A DNA stretch of 64,000 nucleotides, from positions 1-64,000 of the forward strand of contig RXJD01000075.1 in assembly GCA_003987775.1 (NCBI GenBank), given 5' to 3'. Every line of letters starts with the position of its first letter. Position 1 is the first letter of the stretch. Shown one piece after another: positions 20,501 to 29,586 of the stretch. The notes under the pieces are model-generated. The model saw only the letters and a program-made list of their open reading frames with translations. It had not been told where the DNA came from and made no database searches. The stretch comes from Mycobacterium sp. GTDB lineage: Bacteria > Actinomycetota > Actinomycetes > Mycobacteriales > Mycobacteriaceae. The position numbers and the translations under genes are program-made.

Positions 20501-20941
20501 TGGCCGTCAAAGATGGGCCAGAGCAACAAGTTCCGCAAGAAGAGCAAGTGGGAGCAGCAGGCCGAGGTGTGGGTCGACCGCACCAAGCGGTTTGTCACGG
20601 GCAAAGCCCCGGCCCCACCGCCGCCCAAACCCCGCGCGGTACGGCCACCGAAACCGAAACCGGTGGGCAGCACCATCGACCTGCTGCCGGCGCATTCGCT
20701 CCCGTTGTTCGGCCTCAGCACGGTGCCCGACTACGACCTGTCGAAGTGCGCATCGCAGACCAAGCGCAAGCGCAAGGCGAAAAATATGCGCTTGGGCAAG
20801 CAACAGGCCGACCAGCTCCTCACTCATTCGTTGCCACTGTTCGGGCTCGCCGAAATGCCGGGTTATCAAGAGCTGCAACGGGAATTGAACGGCGACAGCC
20901 CGGTGGTCCAGCCCAAGCCGGACACGCCGGTCATTACCTGA
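17519..20941 (+). CDS. mmpL12: MmpL12: RND-superfamily lipid exporter
   Basis: This large membrane transporter is expected to move LOS or its acylated precursor across the inner membrane. GTG 17519 gives 1140 aa, close to M. tuberculosis MmpL12; a longer TTG reading frame from 17411 adds a non-membrane, unconserved-looking stretch. The RND layout is clear: one N-terminal TM (about 20-45), a periplasmic loop, a TM bundle around 200-390, a long helical periplasmic domain rich in Gln/Ala (about 470-760), and a second TM bundle (about 830-1000). Proton-relay Asp-Tyr pairs are Asp276-Tyr277 (GTDYAVFL) and Asp905-Tyr906 (GADYNMLL). The cytosolic tail carries HSLPLFGL twice, a pattern typical of this MmpL. 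It lies between LOS lipid genes and fadD25. Confidence 0.93.
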   Translation: MARQVKSHDEAKVGGIFDRVGDFVVKQPWLVIGSWIAVAVVLVLSFPPLQVQAAKHEPKQLPENAPTMIAQHEMAKAFSGGSSVGGKGGSLLLVILTDEKGLSAADEDTYHKLIDNLHADTADKMQVQDFLGTPKAREIFESKDKKAWNLPIQLPGDATSPESQAALRNITAITKKTVAGTSLNAYMSGPVATVADVQKIGEEDVQIIETGTIISVLVILIIVYRNLVTMMMPLATIGVSIVGAQGLLSALAEMGFVVNMQSIVFMSAVMIGAGTDYAVFLISRYHDFVRHGETSDVAVKKALMSIGKVIAASAATVAVTFLAMIFTKLEVFSAVGPAISISIVVTLIAATTFLPAVLVIVGRRGWIKPRRDMTTRFWRISGSRIVRRPVIHLVGSLVILVALAGSTSLIRFNYDDLKTVPQDMDSVRGFNALNRHFPMNSMSPMVLFVQSKNDLRTPAALADLEMMSRRIADLPDIVMVRGLTRPNGEPLKETKVSFQAGEVGSKLNEASSAISEHGGELDHLVGGSRQLADALAQIRSQVNEAVASSAGLVSMLQNMLQLMGGDKTIQQLDQASGAVSRMRALGNNLSGTVSDAQTTAVWAAPMVTALNESPSCNADPACVRSRGQLAAIVESGNNGLLRSIQAFAVTLQQTDQYQTLAQTVGKLDDQLKQIVNTMKMVKGLPNTLSQLQQGAGALADGSGAVADGVQALVDQVKKMGGGLNEASDFLLGMRRDAERPNMAGFNIPPQILTRDDFKQGAQAFLSPDGHAAQYLVQSGLNGFTVEGMNQIRKIVEVANSALPNTELSDAKIALIGMPTVMADTRDYYNSDIRFIVIATIIIVFLILVALLRAVVAPLYLIASVLVSYLSALGLGVIVFQLILGQDLHWSLPGLSFILLVAVGADYNMLLISRIRDESPHGVRVGVIRTVGSTGGVITSAGLIFAASMFGLLAASVTTMAQAGFTIGIGIVIDTFLVRTITVPALAAMIGQKNWWPSKMGQSNKFRKKSKWEQQAEVWVDRTKRFVTGKAPAPPPPKPRAVRPPKPKPVGSTIDLLPAHSLPLFGLSTVPDYDLSKCASQTKRKRKAKNMRLGKQQADQLLTHSLPLFGLAEMPGYQELQRELNGDSPVVQPKPDTPVIT

Positions 20942-21087
20942 CTCCGTCTGCCGACCGCCTGCCCGAGTATTGCCGCCGGCCGCAGGCCGAATCTGCAGTA
21001 GCGCACTACGTAAATCGTTGCCCCTGCCACGCGTGACGATTCCCTTGGCGGGCCGCACAGTCCGCGGCCGCAGCGGGGAGACGTACG

Positions 21088-22377
21088 GTGGCAACTCATC
21101 CTTCGAGCCATTCGATCAGGTCCACCACGGTGGCCGCCGCCCGCCCTGTTCAGATTCTGGCGGCACAGCACCGTGTCGCACACGTAGTGGTCGCCGGTTG
21201 GACAGCGGCGTGGGCGGTCGTGCATCTCTACGTGGTGACGGTCGGATTCTCCAACGCCCTCTTCTGGCTGACGTATTACGTACCCAACTATCGGTTCGGT
21301 TTCGTGCGCCGGGGTTTGGGCGGCCAGATCATCTCCTGGCTGCCCGAGTCCTATTACTTCGCGGCCGCCCGTACCCTGCTGTGGACGTCGACCGTTTTGT
21401 GGCTGGTCTCCCTGGCCGTACTGATGTGGCGGGTGAAGTCTGCGGGCGCCAGTTGCGAGCGCCGGACGATGCTGATTCTGGCGATACCGGTACTGCCCTT
21501 CGGGTTGTCCTATGCGCTGTATTCGCCGCACCCCGAACTGTTCGGAATGGCAGCGCTGCTGGCCTTCGCCGCCGGCCTCACCCGCTGTCGAACTCCCCGT
21601 GCCAGAACGGTTCTGAGCGCAGCCTATGGCGGCGCGATCGCCGTTCTGGCCCTGGCGCACGAGGCGATCCCCTTGCAACTCGCACTGGGTGCCATGCTGG
21701 CGATAGTGGCGCTGCCCGACGGGGCGACGCGCGCCGGTACACGCGTGTGCGCCGCATTGGCCGTGGGCCCGGGCCTCGTCGCTACTGCCCTGGTGGCGGC
21801 GTTCGGCCACCGCGAAGTGTCGGCGAAACTGTGTGCTCAACTGCCGCACGGGAAGCTCGACAATCCCTGGGCGGTCGTCAAAACGCCTGGCGCAGCAATT
21901 GATTACCTGTTCGGCCGGATAGAAAATACGTCGGACTTCCACGACTGGGTGTGCGAGAACGCGTTGCCGATTCTTGATGCCGACACCACCGCCGCGATGC
22001 ATCTGGTGGCGAGTTACGGCGCGGTACGACTGCTCGGTTCGTTCACCCTCGGACTGCTCTTCTTCCTCGGCACGATGTGGGCAATTTGCTACATCTGCGC
22101 CGTCCCGATCCAGGTTTTGTCGGGCGCGGCGCGAAGCAATACCGTGTTGGTCGCGACGGCGGCGGCGTTGTATGTCCCGATATTCGCGACCGGTGTGGAC
22201 TGGACACGTTGGTGGATCATCATCACCGCCGATGTCGCGATCGTCTACATCGTCTGCGCCGGCGCACGCCCGGAAATCGAACGAGCCCCGTCACACAGAA
22301 CCGTCACCGTTTTCGTGTGCGCGGTGATGGCGTTGGCGGTGCTTCCCCTCGGCGCCGCCAATAACGTTGGCGTATAA
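21088..22377 (+). CDS. Polytopic membrane protein of unknown function
   Basis: The 429-aa protein has about nine to ten hydrophobic spans (for example near 33-52, 90-115, 128-150 and 165-200, and several after 290). GTG 21088 follows GGGGAG with a 7-nt gap. Short conserved-looking loop motifs include YYVPNYRFGFVRRG and LAHEAIPLQ. The general build resembles lipid-linked-sugar-using membrane glycosyltransferases or polymerase-like proteins, but I recognise no family signature. It lies between mmpL12 and fadD25, where M. tuberculosis, as I remember it, has no such gene. A role in LOS assembly or modification is inferred from position only. Confidence 0.8.
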   Translation: MATHPSSHSIRSTTVAAARPVQILAAQHRVAHVVVAGWTAAWAVVHLYVVTVGFSNALFWLTYYVPNYRFGFVRRGLGGQIISWLPESYYFAAARTLLWTSTVLWLVSLAVLMWRVKSAGASCERRTMLILAIPVLPFGLSYALYSPHPELFGMAALLAFAAGLTRCRTPRARTVLSAAYGGAIAVLALAHEAIPLQLALGAMLAIVALPDGATRAGTRVCAALAVGPGLVATALVAAFGHREVSAKLCAQLPHGKLDNPWAVVKTPGAAIDYLFGRIENTSDFHDWVCENALPILDADTTAAMHLVASYGAVRLLGSFTLGLLFFLGTMWAICYICAVPIQVLSGAARSNTVLVATAAALYVPIFATGVDWTRWWIIITADVAIVYIVCAGARPEIERAPSHRTVTVFVCAVMALAVLPLGAANNVGV

Positions 22378-22399
22378 GGCGTATGGAGGCGTACGGGGG

Positions 22400-24154
22400 C
22401 TAAGCGTCCAGGCGGACGAACTCGCCCCTGCGGTAGATCTCCCCGCACTGCGCGCGCCGGGGCTTGCCGCTGGTGGTGATCGGAATCGAACCCTGGGCCA
22501 CCAGCACGAGGTCGGAGGCGCTCAGCCCGTGCGCTTTCGAAATGGCAGACGTCACTTCACGTTTCACGAAGCTGTAGCGCTCGGCCGCCTCCTCGGGCGT
22601 CTCGTCCTTTTGCTTGAGCTCGATAATGGCGACGAGTTTCTCGACCCCGTCCTGGGGAACCGCGATCGCCACACACCGGCCCGGACTGACCGTCTGGATG
22701 GTCGCCTCGATGTCGTCGGGCGAATGATTGCGCCCGTACACGATCAACAGGTCCTTGATGCGGCCCAGGATGAACAACTCACCCTCGGAATAGAACCCGG
22801 AATCGCCGGTGCGCAGCCACGGACCCTCCGGTGTACCGGGGGTGGGGTTGACGATCGACGCGCCGAAGGTGGCCGCGGTGGTCTCGGGGTTCTGCCAGTA
22901 GCCGGACGCGACGTTGCCGCCGTGCACCCACAGTTCACCGACGGTCCCCTCCGGGCATTCGATGCCGGTGTCGGGATCGACGATGCGCACTTCCTGGGTG
23001 TCCACCACGCCGTAGCTGACCAGCGGTGTGCTGCTTTCGCTGTCGCCTTCGATCCGCTCGGCGTGGCCGTCCGGCAACTTCGTCGCGTCGAAGTTGACGA
23101 TCTTCGGCGGTTGCCCCGCCTGGCGGGTCGCGACGTACACCGTGGTTTCGGCCATCCCGTAGGACGGGCGGATGACCTTGGGGTCCAGCCCGTACGGGGC
23201 GAACCGGTCGACGAAACGCTTCAGCGTGACGGGCTGCACCCGCTCACTGCCGTTGAGGATCGCGTGGATCTTGCTGAGGTCGAGGCCTTCGAGGTCTTCG
23301 TCCTTGGTCTTGCGCGAGGCCAGATCGAAGGCGAAGTTCGGCGCGGCGGTGAATCCCAGTGTGTTGTTGGCAAGCATCTGCATCCACCGGGCGGGGCGCT
23401 GCAGAAAACCGATGGGGCTGGTCAGCTTCGCCGGCATGCCGGTCAGGATGGGCATGATCAGACCCAGGATGAATCCCATGTCGTGATAGAAGGGCAGCCA
23501 CGACACCACGGTCGATCCCGGCGGGGCGAGTTTCCCGTAGACGCCGTAGTAGGCGGTCATGATCTGCTCAAAATTGGCCATCAGATTCTTGTTCGACACC
23601 ATGACCCCGGCCGGGGTGCGGGTGGAGCCGGACGTGTACTGCAGATAGATGGTTTCCGGCTGCTCGTAGCGCGCGCGGCCGGCCGCACCGGGCCGACCGT
23701 CCAGCTGCAGCTTGTCGAGCTCGATGATCTCGGTCTTGACGTCGCCAGGCTGCGCTCGCACGTACTCGGCCACGTTGTCGACGATCGAGGAGGCGGTGAA
23801 CACCACCGCCGGCGAGGTGTCAGCGAGCACCGATGCCGTGCGTTCGTCGTGGGCGCCGCCCATCGGAACGGAAAGGGGCACCGCGATCACGCCGGCGTGC
23901 AATGACGCGAGGAAGCTCACGATGTAATCCAGGCTTTGCGGCGCCAAGATCAGCGCACGATCTCCGGTCGTCGCATGCTCCCGGATCAGCGCGGCGAGGT
24001 TGAGCATTCGCACATACAGCTGTGACCACGTCAGAGTCAGCTCGACGCCGTCCCAGGAGTGGTCATAGTCGATATAGGTCAGCGCAATGTCGTTGGGCTG
24101 CAGACTCGCACGCTCGCGCACGACATTGGGAAGTGAGGATTCAACCACGGACAT
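22400..24154 (-). CDS. fadD25: FadD25-type fatty acyl-AMP ligase
   Basis: This 584-aa adenylate-forming enzyme activates a long fatty acid as acyl-adenylate and loads it on a PKS rather than onto CoA. The adenylation signature is [15 protein letters not shown]; other family motifs are [10 protein letters not shown] and PSYGMAETT, with TGDSGF and [13 protein letters not shown] in the hinge region. The segment [12 protein letters not shown] plus the insert-like stretch that follows is typical of the FAAL subgroup. The start MSVVESSLP and length match FadD25. In the LOS locus it should prime the Pks5-type synthases. It is divergent from the acyltransferase at 24230 with a 75-nt shared spacer and convergent with the membrane gene upstream. 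Confidence 0.93.
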   Translation of the reverse strand: MSVVESSLPNVVRERASLQPNDIALTYIDYDHSWDGVELTLTWSQLYVRMLNLAALIREHATTGDRALILAPQSLDYIVSFLASLHAGVIAVPLSVPMGGAHDERTASVLADTSPAVVFTASSIVDNVAEYVRAQPGDVKTEIIELDKLQLDGRPGAAGRARYEQPETIYLQYTSGSTRTPAGVMVSNKNLMANFEQIMTAYYGVYGKLAPPGSTVVSWLPFYHDMGFILGLIMPILTGMPAKLTSPIGFLQRPARWMQMLANNTLGFTAAPNFAFDLASRKTKDEDLEGLDLSKIHAILNGSERVQPVTLKRFVDRFAPYGLDPKVIRPSYGMAETTVYVATRQAGQPPKIVNFDATKLPDGHAERIEGDSESSTPLVSYGVVDTQEVRIVDPDTGIECPEGTVGELWVHGGNVASGYWQNPETTAATFGASIVNPTPGTPEGPWLRTGDSGFYSEGELFILGRIKDLLIVYGRNHSPDDIEATIQTVSPGRCVAIAVPQDGVEKLVAIIELKQKDETPEEAAERYSFVKREVTSAISKAHGLSASDLVLVAQGSIPITTSGKPRRAQCGEIYRRGEFVRLDA

Positions 24155-24229
24155 CAGACTACCGTTGACGGGGACTCATCTTGGGAAAACGGGATTGCGA
24201 CCTTCCACATCGCCCGGGCGGACACACCG

Positions 24230-25585
24230 GTGAATAATCGCCCTATCGTGGACAACCGGCTTGCGCACATGGATCAGGTGTCGTTTCTGGGTGTGCGGGC
24301 GCTCGGTTACGGGACGCTGGCCCAGGTTGTCTGGTTGTACAACCGCCAAGTCGATATCGATGCGCTGCGCCGATTCCACCGCAACCTGGGCCGCGGCCTA
24401 CTGGGCCGTCGAATCGAGCGGTCCCCCTTGCCCTTCGCGCGTGATCGATGGGTGCTGTCGCCGGGTCCCGCGGACATCGAGTCAGCAGAAGCACCACGTC
24501 CGCGCAGCGAAGTGAACGCGTGGGCCTACGAGCGGGCCTGCCTCCCGATCGATCCCGAATTCGGCCCCGGCTGGCACCTTGGCGTGCTGCCGCTGCATGA
24601 CAGCGGGACGGCCATCAGTCTGGTGGCCTCACACACGCTGGTCGACGGACTGGGGTTGGTGGAGGTGATCGCCGACGCGGTCACAGGTAAGACCCGCGAT
24701 CTGGGCTATCCCCTGCCGGGCTCGCGCAACCGGCGACGGGCGGTACTCGAGGATGCCCGCCTGACCCTGGCCTCCGTGCCCGAACTGGCTAAAGCGCTGG
24801 CCGCGGGGCTGCGACTGGCCCGTCAGGGTCGGCAGGAGTTCGCTTCCTCGATCGCGGGGGCTCCGCCCGCTCCGCGCGCGGCCCGCGACAACGAGCCCGT
24901 GGTGGTGCCGACCCTGGTCGCCTATGTCGACCTGGCCGAGTGGGATGCGTGCGCGGCACGCCTGGGTGGCACCAGCAACTCGCTGTTCGCCGGATTCGCT
25001 GCCAAGCTCGGTGTGCGGGTGGGCCGCCAGGCTGCCGACGGGACCGTCGCCCTGGCGTTTCCGGTGGGACAACGGCTGCCGGACGATACCCGCGGCAACG
25101 CGATGACCTTCGCCAATATCACCGTGGACCCCGCCGGCGCGGCATCGGATCTGGCCGAGATACGTGCCAAGCTCAAGCTCGCGCTCACCGAACGGGCAGC
25201 TCAGGCCTACGAGCTGTTGGCGCCGCTGCCGCTGGCCGCGCTCACACCTACGTGGGCGGCGCGCAAGCTCGTGGGTGTCGGCCTGGGCTCGTCCGTCCTG
25301 CCGGTCGGCTGTTCCAACCTGGGGCCACTGAATCCTGCGGTGATCCGACCGGACGGCTCCGAGGCCGACTACGCCTACGGGCGACTGATCGAACCCGGCA
25401 TCAGCAAGCGCGCGTTGGAAGGCATGGGCGGCCAGCTTTTCGTGGCGTCCGGACGTACGCCCGGAAAGGTCTTCGTCAGCGTGGTCGCCTACCAACCCGG
25501 CCGGGAGAACTCTCCGGAGGCGTTGCGCAGGCTCGTATCCGAGACGTTTGCCGAGTTCGGACTGACGGCCGACCTCGACGATTAA
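24230..25585 (+). CDS. Condensation-superfamily acyltransferase (WS/DGAT- or Pap-like)
   Basis: The 451-aa protein contains the catalytic HxxxDG motif in [10 protein letters not shown] around residues 134-144, characteristic of CoA-dependent acyltransferases, Pap proteins and wax ester synthase-like enzymes. Further family-like features are FANITVDP and [12 protein letters not shown]. It is a different branch from the PapA4 protein and so may add a second, structurally different acyl group to the glycolipid. GTG 24230 is the longest start; GTG 24248 or ATG 24269 would also keep the domain. It shares a divergent spacer with fadD25, suggesting co-regulation, and its stop overlaps the facing glycosyltransferase stop in TTAA. 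Confidence 0.82.
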   Translation: MNNRPIVDNRLAHMDQVSFLGVRALGYGTLAQVVWLYNRQVDIDALRRFHRNLGRGLLGRRIERSPLPFARDRWVLSPGPADIESAEAPRPRSEVNAWAYERACLPIDPEFGPGWHLGVLPLHDSGTAISLVASHTLVDGLGLVEVIADAVTGKTRDLGYPLPGSRNRRRAVLEDARLTLASVPELAKALAAGLRLARQGRQEFASSIAGAPPAPRAARDNEPVVVPTLVAYVDLAEWDACAARLGGTSNSLFAGFAAKLGVRVGRQAADGTVALAFPVGQRLPDDTRGNAMTFANITVDPAGAASDLAEIRAKLKLALTERAAQAYELLAPLPLAALTPTWAARKLVGVGLGSSVLPVGCSNLGPLNPAVIRPDGSEADYAYGRLIEPGISKRALEGMGGQLFVASGRTPGKVFVSVVAYQPGRENSPEALRRLVSETFAEFGLTADLDD

Positions 25586-26514
25586 CCGATCGTGTCGCGG
25601 ATCTGGCGCGCGAGACGGAATTCCCGGAAGGGCGCCATCGCCAGCGTCGTGACGTGCAGGCGCCGCTGCGGCCCGAGAATGGCGACTTCGATCAGCAGCG
25701 CGAGCCACGCCGGGATCCACCAGAGCGCCGCGGCGATGCGAATCCGCTTGGGCGACAACGGGTCCACCATCAACCAGGTGAGAACGCGCTGCCGGTCGAG
25801 CAGGTTGCGCCGGGTGGCCATGACTCGCGTCGTCGCCGTTGCGGTGGTGTGATTGCGCACCGAAAGCTCTTGCGGGACAAAGCGCACCGCTGATCGCAGC
25901 ATCAGGCGCATCCAGAAGTCCACATCGACCAATTGAAAGATGTCGGTGCGGAAACCGCCGGCATCCAGCGCCAGCCGCCTGCGGAACATGACGCACGTCG
26001 GTTCGCCGATCCAGTTGTCCTTGGCTCCACGCGCCACCATCTGGGCGACCAACGACGCCCCCTGGTTGTACTCGCCGAGCTTGCGGAAGTGGGTGTGAAT
26101 GCTGCCGTAGCGCCGCGCCCAGTCCCGGTCGTCGGTCTCCACCTGCCGGGGCGCGAACGCCACGCCCACACCCGGGTCGTCGAAGCATGCGACCAGGGTT
26201 TTCAGCGCGCCGGGAAGCAGCCAGTCGTCGCCGTGCACGAACTGGATGAGGTCGCCGCGCGCGGCCTGCAGGCACCTGTTGTGATTGGCGTTGAGACCCA
26301 GTCGGGGCTGGTTGCGAATCAATCGGTCCCCGGGTCGCAGCATCGCCGCAGCGATGGCGGCGCAATCGTCAGTGGAGTCGTCGTCGACAACCACGATCTC
26401 GAAATCGGTGCCGTCCTGATCCAGGATGCTGCGCAGGGCGCGCTCGATCGTGTCGCTGTTGTTGTACATGGGAATGCACACCGACACCCGCGGACAAGCT
26501 TCTGATTCATCCAT
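25582..26514 (-). CDS. GT2-family glycosyltransferase (Rv1518/Rv1520 type)
   Basis: This GT-A fold enzyme of about 310 aa starts [12 protein letters not shown], has the VDDDSTDD nucleotide-binding loop and the HGDDWLLPG metal-site motif, plus a C-terminal hydrophobic stretch ([15 protein letters not shown]) that may anchor it to the membrane. ATG 26514 is preferred over TTG 26529 because the family begins close to the first beta strand. It is followed by the gap-like gene on the same strand. It probably extends the LOS oligosaccharide; the sugar is unknown. Confidence 0.85.
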   Translation of the reverse strand: MDESEACPRVSVCIPMYNNSDTIERALRSILDQDGTDFEIVVVDDDSTDDCAAIAAAMLRPGDRLIRNQPRLGLNANHNRCLQAARGDLIQFVHGDDWLLPGALKTLVACFDDPGVGVAFAPRQVETDDRDWARRYGSIHTHFRKLGEYNQGASLVAQMVARGAKDNWIGEPTCVMFRRRLALDAGGFRTDIFQLVDVDFWMRLMLRSAVRFVPQELSVRNHTTATATTRVMATRRNLLDRQRVLTWLMVDPLSPKRIRIAAALWWIPAWLALLIEVAILGPQRRLHVTTLAMAPFREFRLARQIRDTIG

Positions 26515-26568
26515 GCTGTCGGGCTGCAACGATCATCCTCGATGCGTCAGCGCGCATCCGGCAACGGC

Positions 26569-27327
26569 TCAGAGAGCCGCCACACCCTGGGCCAGGAAAA
26601 TGCATCCCACGCCGAAGAGGATGGTCAGGGTCATCTGACGGCGGTAGGTGCGGACCCAGTTCTGGACCCGCAGCATCACCTGCTCGGTCTTCTGGGGCAC
26701 CGTCAGATGTGCGATCAGGGGAATTTCGATGACCGCGAGCACCAGGAGGACGAAGACGAAGAAGGCACTGAGCTGGGTCCCGATTCCCGAACCGGACGCC
26801 ATGATGAATGTCAGCGCGATCAGGCTCTCCAACGGCGGCACCGATGTCGCGATCCCGACGAGGAACGCCGGCCAGACCACGTCGCAGTTCAGCATCTCCT
26901 GCATGCGGGCCGACGTGCGGGCGACCAGTCCCGGCGGGCGCTGTTCCAGCACCATCGTCGGCATGCCGGGACCCCCCACGGGCACCGGGATGCCGGCCTG
27001 CGCGCGCGACCGGGCCACCGAGCGCGCCGCCAGCAGCAGGATGATCACGCCGACGATGACCTGCAGGCGTCCACCCGACAACACCACGGTCGCTTCTCTG
27101 AAGTCCTGGGCCATCGCGCCTGCGCTGTGGATCACGACGATGGCGAACTCACGAATGAAGAGCAGCACTGCCAGTGCCACCGCCGCGGCCGCCACGATGC
27201 CGCCAAGCCAGAAGGCAAACAGGTTGGTCATCGGGCGTTTGCGGGACAGCATGACCAGCGCGAGCCCCAGCCGAGCGGGGTCCAACGCCATCCCGAAGCC
27301 CATGTACAGCACCATTTGCCACATCAC
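26569..27327 (-). CDS. gap: Gap-like small transmembrane transporter (Rv1517 type)
   Basis: This protein of about 252 aa has six hydrophobic spans arranged as two three-helix halves, typical of the GAP (GPL-addressing protein) family, which works with MmpL proteins to move glycolipids to the cell surface. Characteristic parts are ALDPARLGLALVMLSRKRP near the N-terminus and PLESLIALTFIMASG in the second half. The start is uncertain: GTG 27327 is preceded on the minus strand by TAACGT 5 nt upstream, compatible with a leaderless transcript, while TTG 27348 lacks support. It probably cooperates with MmpL12 in LOS translocation, by analogy with the GPL system. Confidence 0.8.
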   Translation of the reverse strand: MMWQMVLYMGFGMALDPARLGLALVMLSRKRPMTNLFAFWLGGIVAAAAVALAVLLFIREFAIVVIHSAGAMAQDFREATVVLSGGRLQVIVGVIILLLAARSVARSRAQAGIPVPVGGPGMPTMVLEQRPPGLVARTSARMQEMLNCDVVWPAFLVGIATSVPPLESLIALTFIMASGSGIGTQLSAFFVFVLLVLAVIEIPLIAHLTVPQKTEQVMLRVQNWVRTYRRQMTLTILFGVGCIFLAQGVAAL

Positions 27328-27535
27328 CGAGGACGTTACTAAAACCAAACGTCTCCCGTGGCGTTACTGAGAAACTGCTAAAAAATCGTGCTTGAGCAGC
27401 AAGGATATCCGTGTCGCGCGCCCACCCGACGCGGGCGTGGATCGAACACCCGGGCGAGTTGGCAGCACTGCACCGCCGCAGGTTCGCCGATGGTGAACAC
27501 ACGTTCGGTTGCGAACGGCGCCGCCGACCGCTGGC

Positions 27536-27541
27536 TATACT
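27536..27541 (+). promoter_or_regulatory. Candidate -10 element for the 27604-30387 operon
   Basis: TATACT is a near-perfect mycobacterial -10. Transcription starting near 27548 would leave a leader of about 55 nt that includes AAAGGAGG just before the GTG at 27604. The spacer 27328-27603 is divergent towards the gap-like gene. Confidence 0.5.
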
Positions 27542-27603
27542 CCGCGAGCGTATGGCGGTGCCCGCCCTCTGATCCCTGGCGCAGCACATAAAGGAGGCTC
27601 GCG

Positions 27604-28647
27604 GTGACCGAACCAGCCGCCGGCCTGCCCGAAGCCAGCCCCAATGTCAGCCCCAAAGTCAGCATCGTCACGACCACACACAACCAGGAGGAGTACGTCC
27701 GGCAGGCCTTCGACAGCTTCGTCGAACAGCAGACCGACTTTCCTGTGGAGATCGTTGTCGCCGACGACGCCTCGACCGACAGCACCCCCGCGATCATCCG
27801 TGAGTACACCGACCGGCATCCGCACCTGTTCCGCCCGATCTTCCGGCCGCAGAATCTGGGTCTCAACCGCAACCTGGTGGGAGCACTGGCGGCGTCCCGC
27901 GGCGAGTACATCGCGCTGTGCGAGGGCGACGACTACTGGATCGACCCCTTGAAGCTGACCAAGCAGGTGGCGTTTCTCGATGAGCATCCACAGACGGCGG
28001 TGTGCTTCCATCCGGTGCGGGTGGTGTGGGAGGACGGCTACGCCAAAGACTCGAAGTTCCCTCCGGTGCACGTGCGGGGGAACCTCAGCGTCGACGGGCT
28101 CATCCTGATGAACTTCATCCAGACAAACTCGGTCATGTACCGGCGCCTGCCCCGCTATGACGACATCCCCGCGGATGTCATGCCGCTGGACTGGCACCTG
28201 CATGTCCGGCACGCCGCCCGCGGCGAGATCGCGATGCTGCCCGACACCATGTCCGTCTATCGCCGCCACGCTCAGGGCATGTGGCACAACCAGGTGATGG
28301 ACCCGGCGAAGTTCTGGCTGACGCAGGGCCCCGGCCATGCGGCGACGTTCGACGCGATGCTCGACGTGTTCGAAGGCGATGCGCCGCGCGAGGAGTTGAT
28401 CGCGTTCATGGCCGACTGGGTGCTGCGCCACATCGCCGATATCCCGGGCCCGGACGGCGAAGCGGCTTTGCAAAACACCATCGCCGCACACCCCAGATTT
28501 GCCATGCTGGCTCTGCAACACCGCTGGGCGACGCCGGCGCGGCGGCTTAAGATCCAGTGGCGCAAGCTAGCCGCCGCCGCCCCGACCCGGAAAGGGTTGG
28601 TGGATGTTTGGCCATCCCGACTGCGACACTCAGCCGGGTCCCGCTGA
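27604..28647 (+). CDS. GT2-family glycosyltransferase (Rv1516c/LosA type)
   Basis: The 347-aa protein has a GT-A domain beginning KVSIVTTTHNQEEYV, a VADDASTDST loop and CEGDDYWIDP, the metal-binding motif of this sub-branch. GTG 27604 is preceded by AAAGGAGG at ideal spacing. Related proteins in the M. marinum LOS locus (LosA) and Rv1516c in M. tuberculosis add sugars to the oligosaccharide. It is the first gene of a plus-strand operon with a methyltransferase and another GT2. The sugar donor is not readable. Confidence 0.87.
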   Translation: MTEPAAGLPEASPNVSPKVSIVTTTHNQEEYVRQAFDSFVEQQTDFPVEIVVADDASTDSTPAIIREYTDRHPHLFRPIFRPQNLGLNRNLVGALAASRGEYIALCEGDDYWIDPLKLTKQVAFLDEHPQTAVCFHPVRVVWEDGYAKDSKFPPVHVRGNLSVDGLILMNFIQTNSVMYRRLPRYDDIPADVMPLDWHLHVRHAARGEIAMLPDTMSVYRRHAQGMWHNQVMDPAKFWLTQGPGHAATFDAMLDVFEGDAPREELIAFMADWVLRHIADIPGPDGEAALQNTIAAHPRFAMLALQHRWATPARRLKIQWRKLAAAAPTRKGLVDVWPSRLRHSAGSR

Positions 28648-28693
28648 TCGCTCAGCAGGCACGAAAAGACTACGGAAGGATCTGAGCAACACC

Positions 28694-29548
28694 ATGGGGG
28701 CAGGAAAATCCGAGGCCGCGGTGCAATTCACCGCGCACAATGTGCGCCTTGACGACGGCACTTTCACCATCCCCGGGGCAGCGCAGTCGGTGGACGAGTA
28801 TTCGTGGTTCAAGTCCTCGCGCGGGATCCTCGAGACCGTATTTCCCGGAGATAAGAGCCACTTGCGTCTGGTCGACATCGGATGCCTGGAAGGCGGGTAC
28901 GCAACCGAGTTCGCACGCTTGGGTTTTCAGGCCCTGGGCATCGAGATACGCGAGCTCAACATCGCTGCGTGCAACTACATCAAGTCGAAGACCGATCTGC
29001 CCAATCTGCAGTTCGTCCAAGACAACGCGCTGAACGTCGCAAATCACGGCGTCTTCGACGCAGTGTTCTGCTGCGGCCTGTACTACCACCTGGAGAACCC
29101 CAGGGAATACCTGGAAACGCTGTCGTCCGTCACCAACAAGCTGCTGATTCTGCAGACGCATTTCTCGCTCATCAACCGCAGCGACAAGCTGCTGCGGCTA
29201 CCCACGACGGCGCGGCAGTTCACCGACCGGGTGCTCAGAAGGCCCGAACCGGTGAAGTTCATGCTCTCGGCGCCTACCGAACACGAGGGACTGCCGGGCA
29301 GGTGGTTCACCGAATTTTCCGACGACCGATCATTCGGCAAACGGGAAACCGCAAAATGGGCATCCTGGGACAACCGCCGATCGTTCTGGATTCAGCGCGA
29401 ATACCTGCTTCAGGCGATGAAAGACGTCGGATTCGACCTGGTCTTGGAGGAGTACGCCAACCTGGAGCCCAGCATCGCGGAGTCGTTGCTCGGCGGTTCT
29501 TACGCGGCGAATCTGCGCGGAACCTTCATCGGCATCAAGACCAGTTGA
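28694..29548 (+). CDS. SAM-dependent methyltransferase (Rv1515c type)
   Basis: This class I methyltransferase of about 284 aa has motif I LVDIGCLEGGYATEFARLG, followed by GIEIRELN and CCGLYYHLENP. ATG 28694 removes a 30-residue basic extension that overlaps the previous gene; an alternative start at 28604 remains possible, and GGAAGGA (28674-28680) is rather distant from 28694. Its place between two glycosyltransferases suggests that it methylates a sugar of the LOS glycan, common for rhamnose and fucose residues in these lipids. The following gene starts 38 nt later. Confidence 0.84.
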   Translation: MGAGKSEAAVQFTAHNVRLDDGTFTIPGAAQSVDEYSWFKSSRGILETVFPGDKSHLRLVDIGCLEGGYATEFARLGFQALGIEIRELNIAACNYIKSKTDLPNLQFVQDNALNVANHGVFDAVFCCGLYYHLENPREYLETLSSVTNKLLILQTHFSLINRSDKLLRLPTTARQFTDRVLRRPEPVKFMLSAPTEHEGLPGRWFTEFSDDRSFGKRETAKWASWDNRRSFWIQREYLLQAMKDVGFDLVLEEYANLEPSIAESLLGGSYAANLRGTFIGIKTS

Positions 29549-29586
29549 TTTCGCGGATCGCCGCGGCGGCATTAAGGGGGAATTCG

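Noticed and set aside
22367..23905. Plus-strand frame of about 512 codons over fadD25
   Set aside because: The opposite strand encodes a complete acyl-AMP ligase with all motifs; this frame has none.
24629..26365. Minus-strand frame of about 578 codons across the acyltransferase and GT2 genes
   Set aside because: It spans two real genes in other frames and reads as Arg/Pro-rich sequence without a domain.
13107..27327. Glycopeptidolipid (GPL) locus
   Set aside because: Gap-like and MmpL genes fit GPL too, but there are no Mps-type peptide synthetases; twin Pks5, PapA and FadD25 fit LOS instead.
28882..29586. Upstream extension of the GT2 frame that begins at 29587
   Set aside because: It overlaps the methyltransferase gene in another frame, and a strong ribosome site marks GTG 29587.
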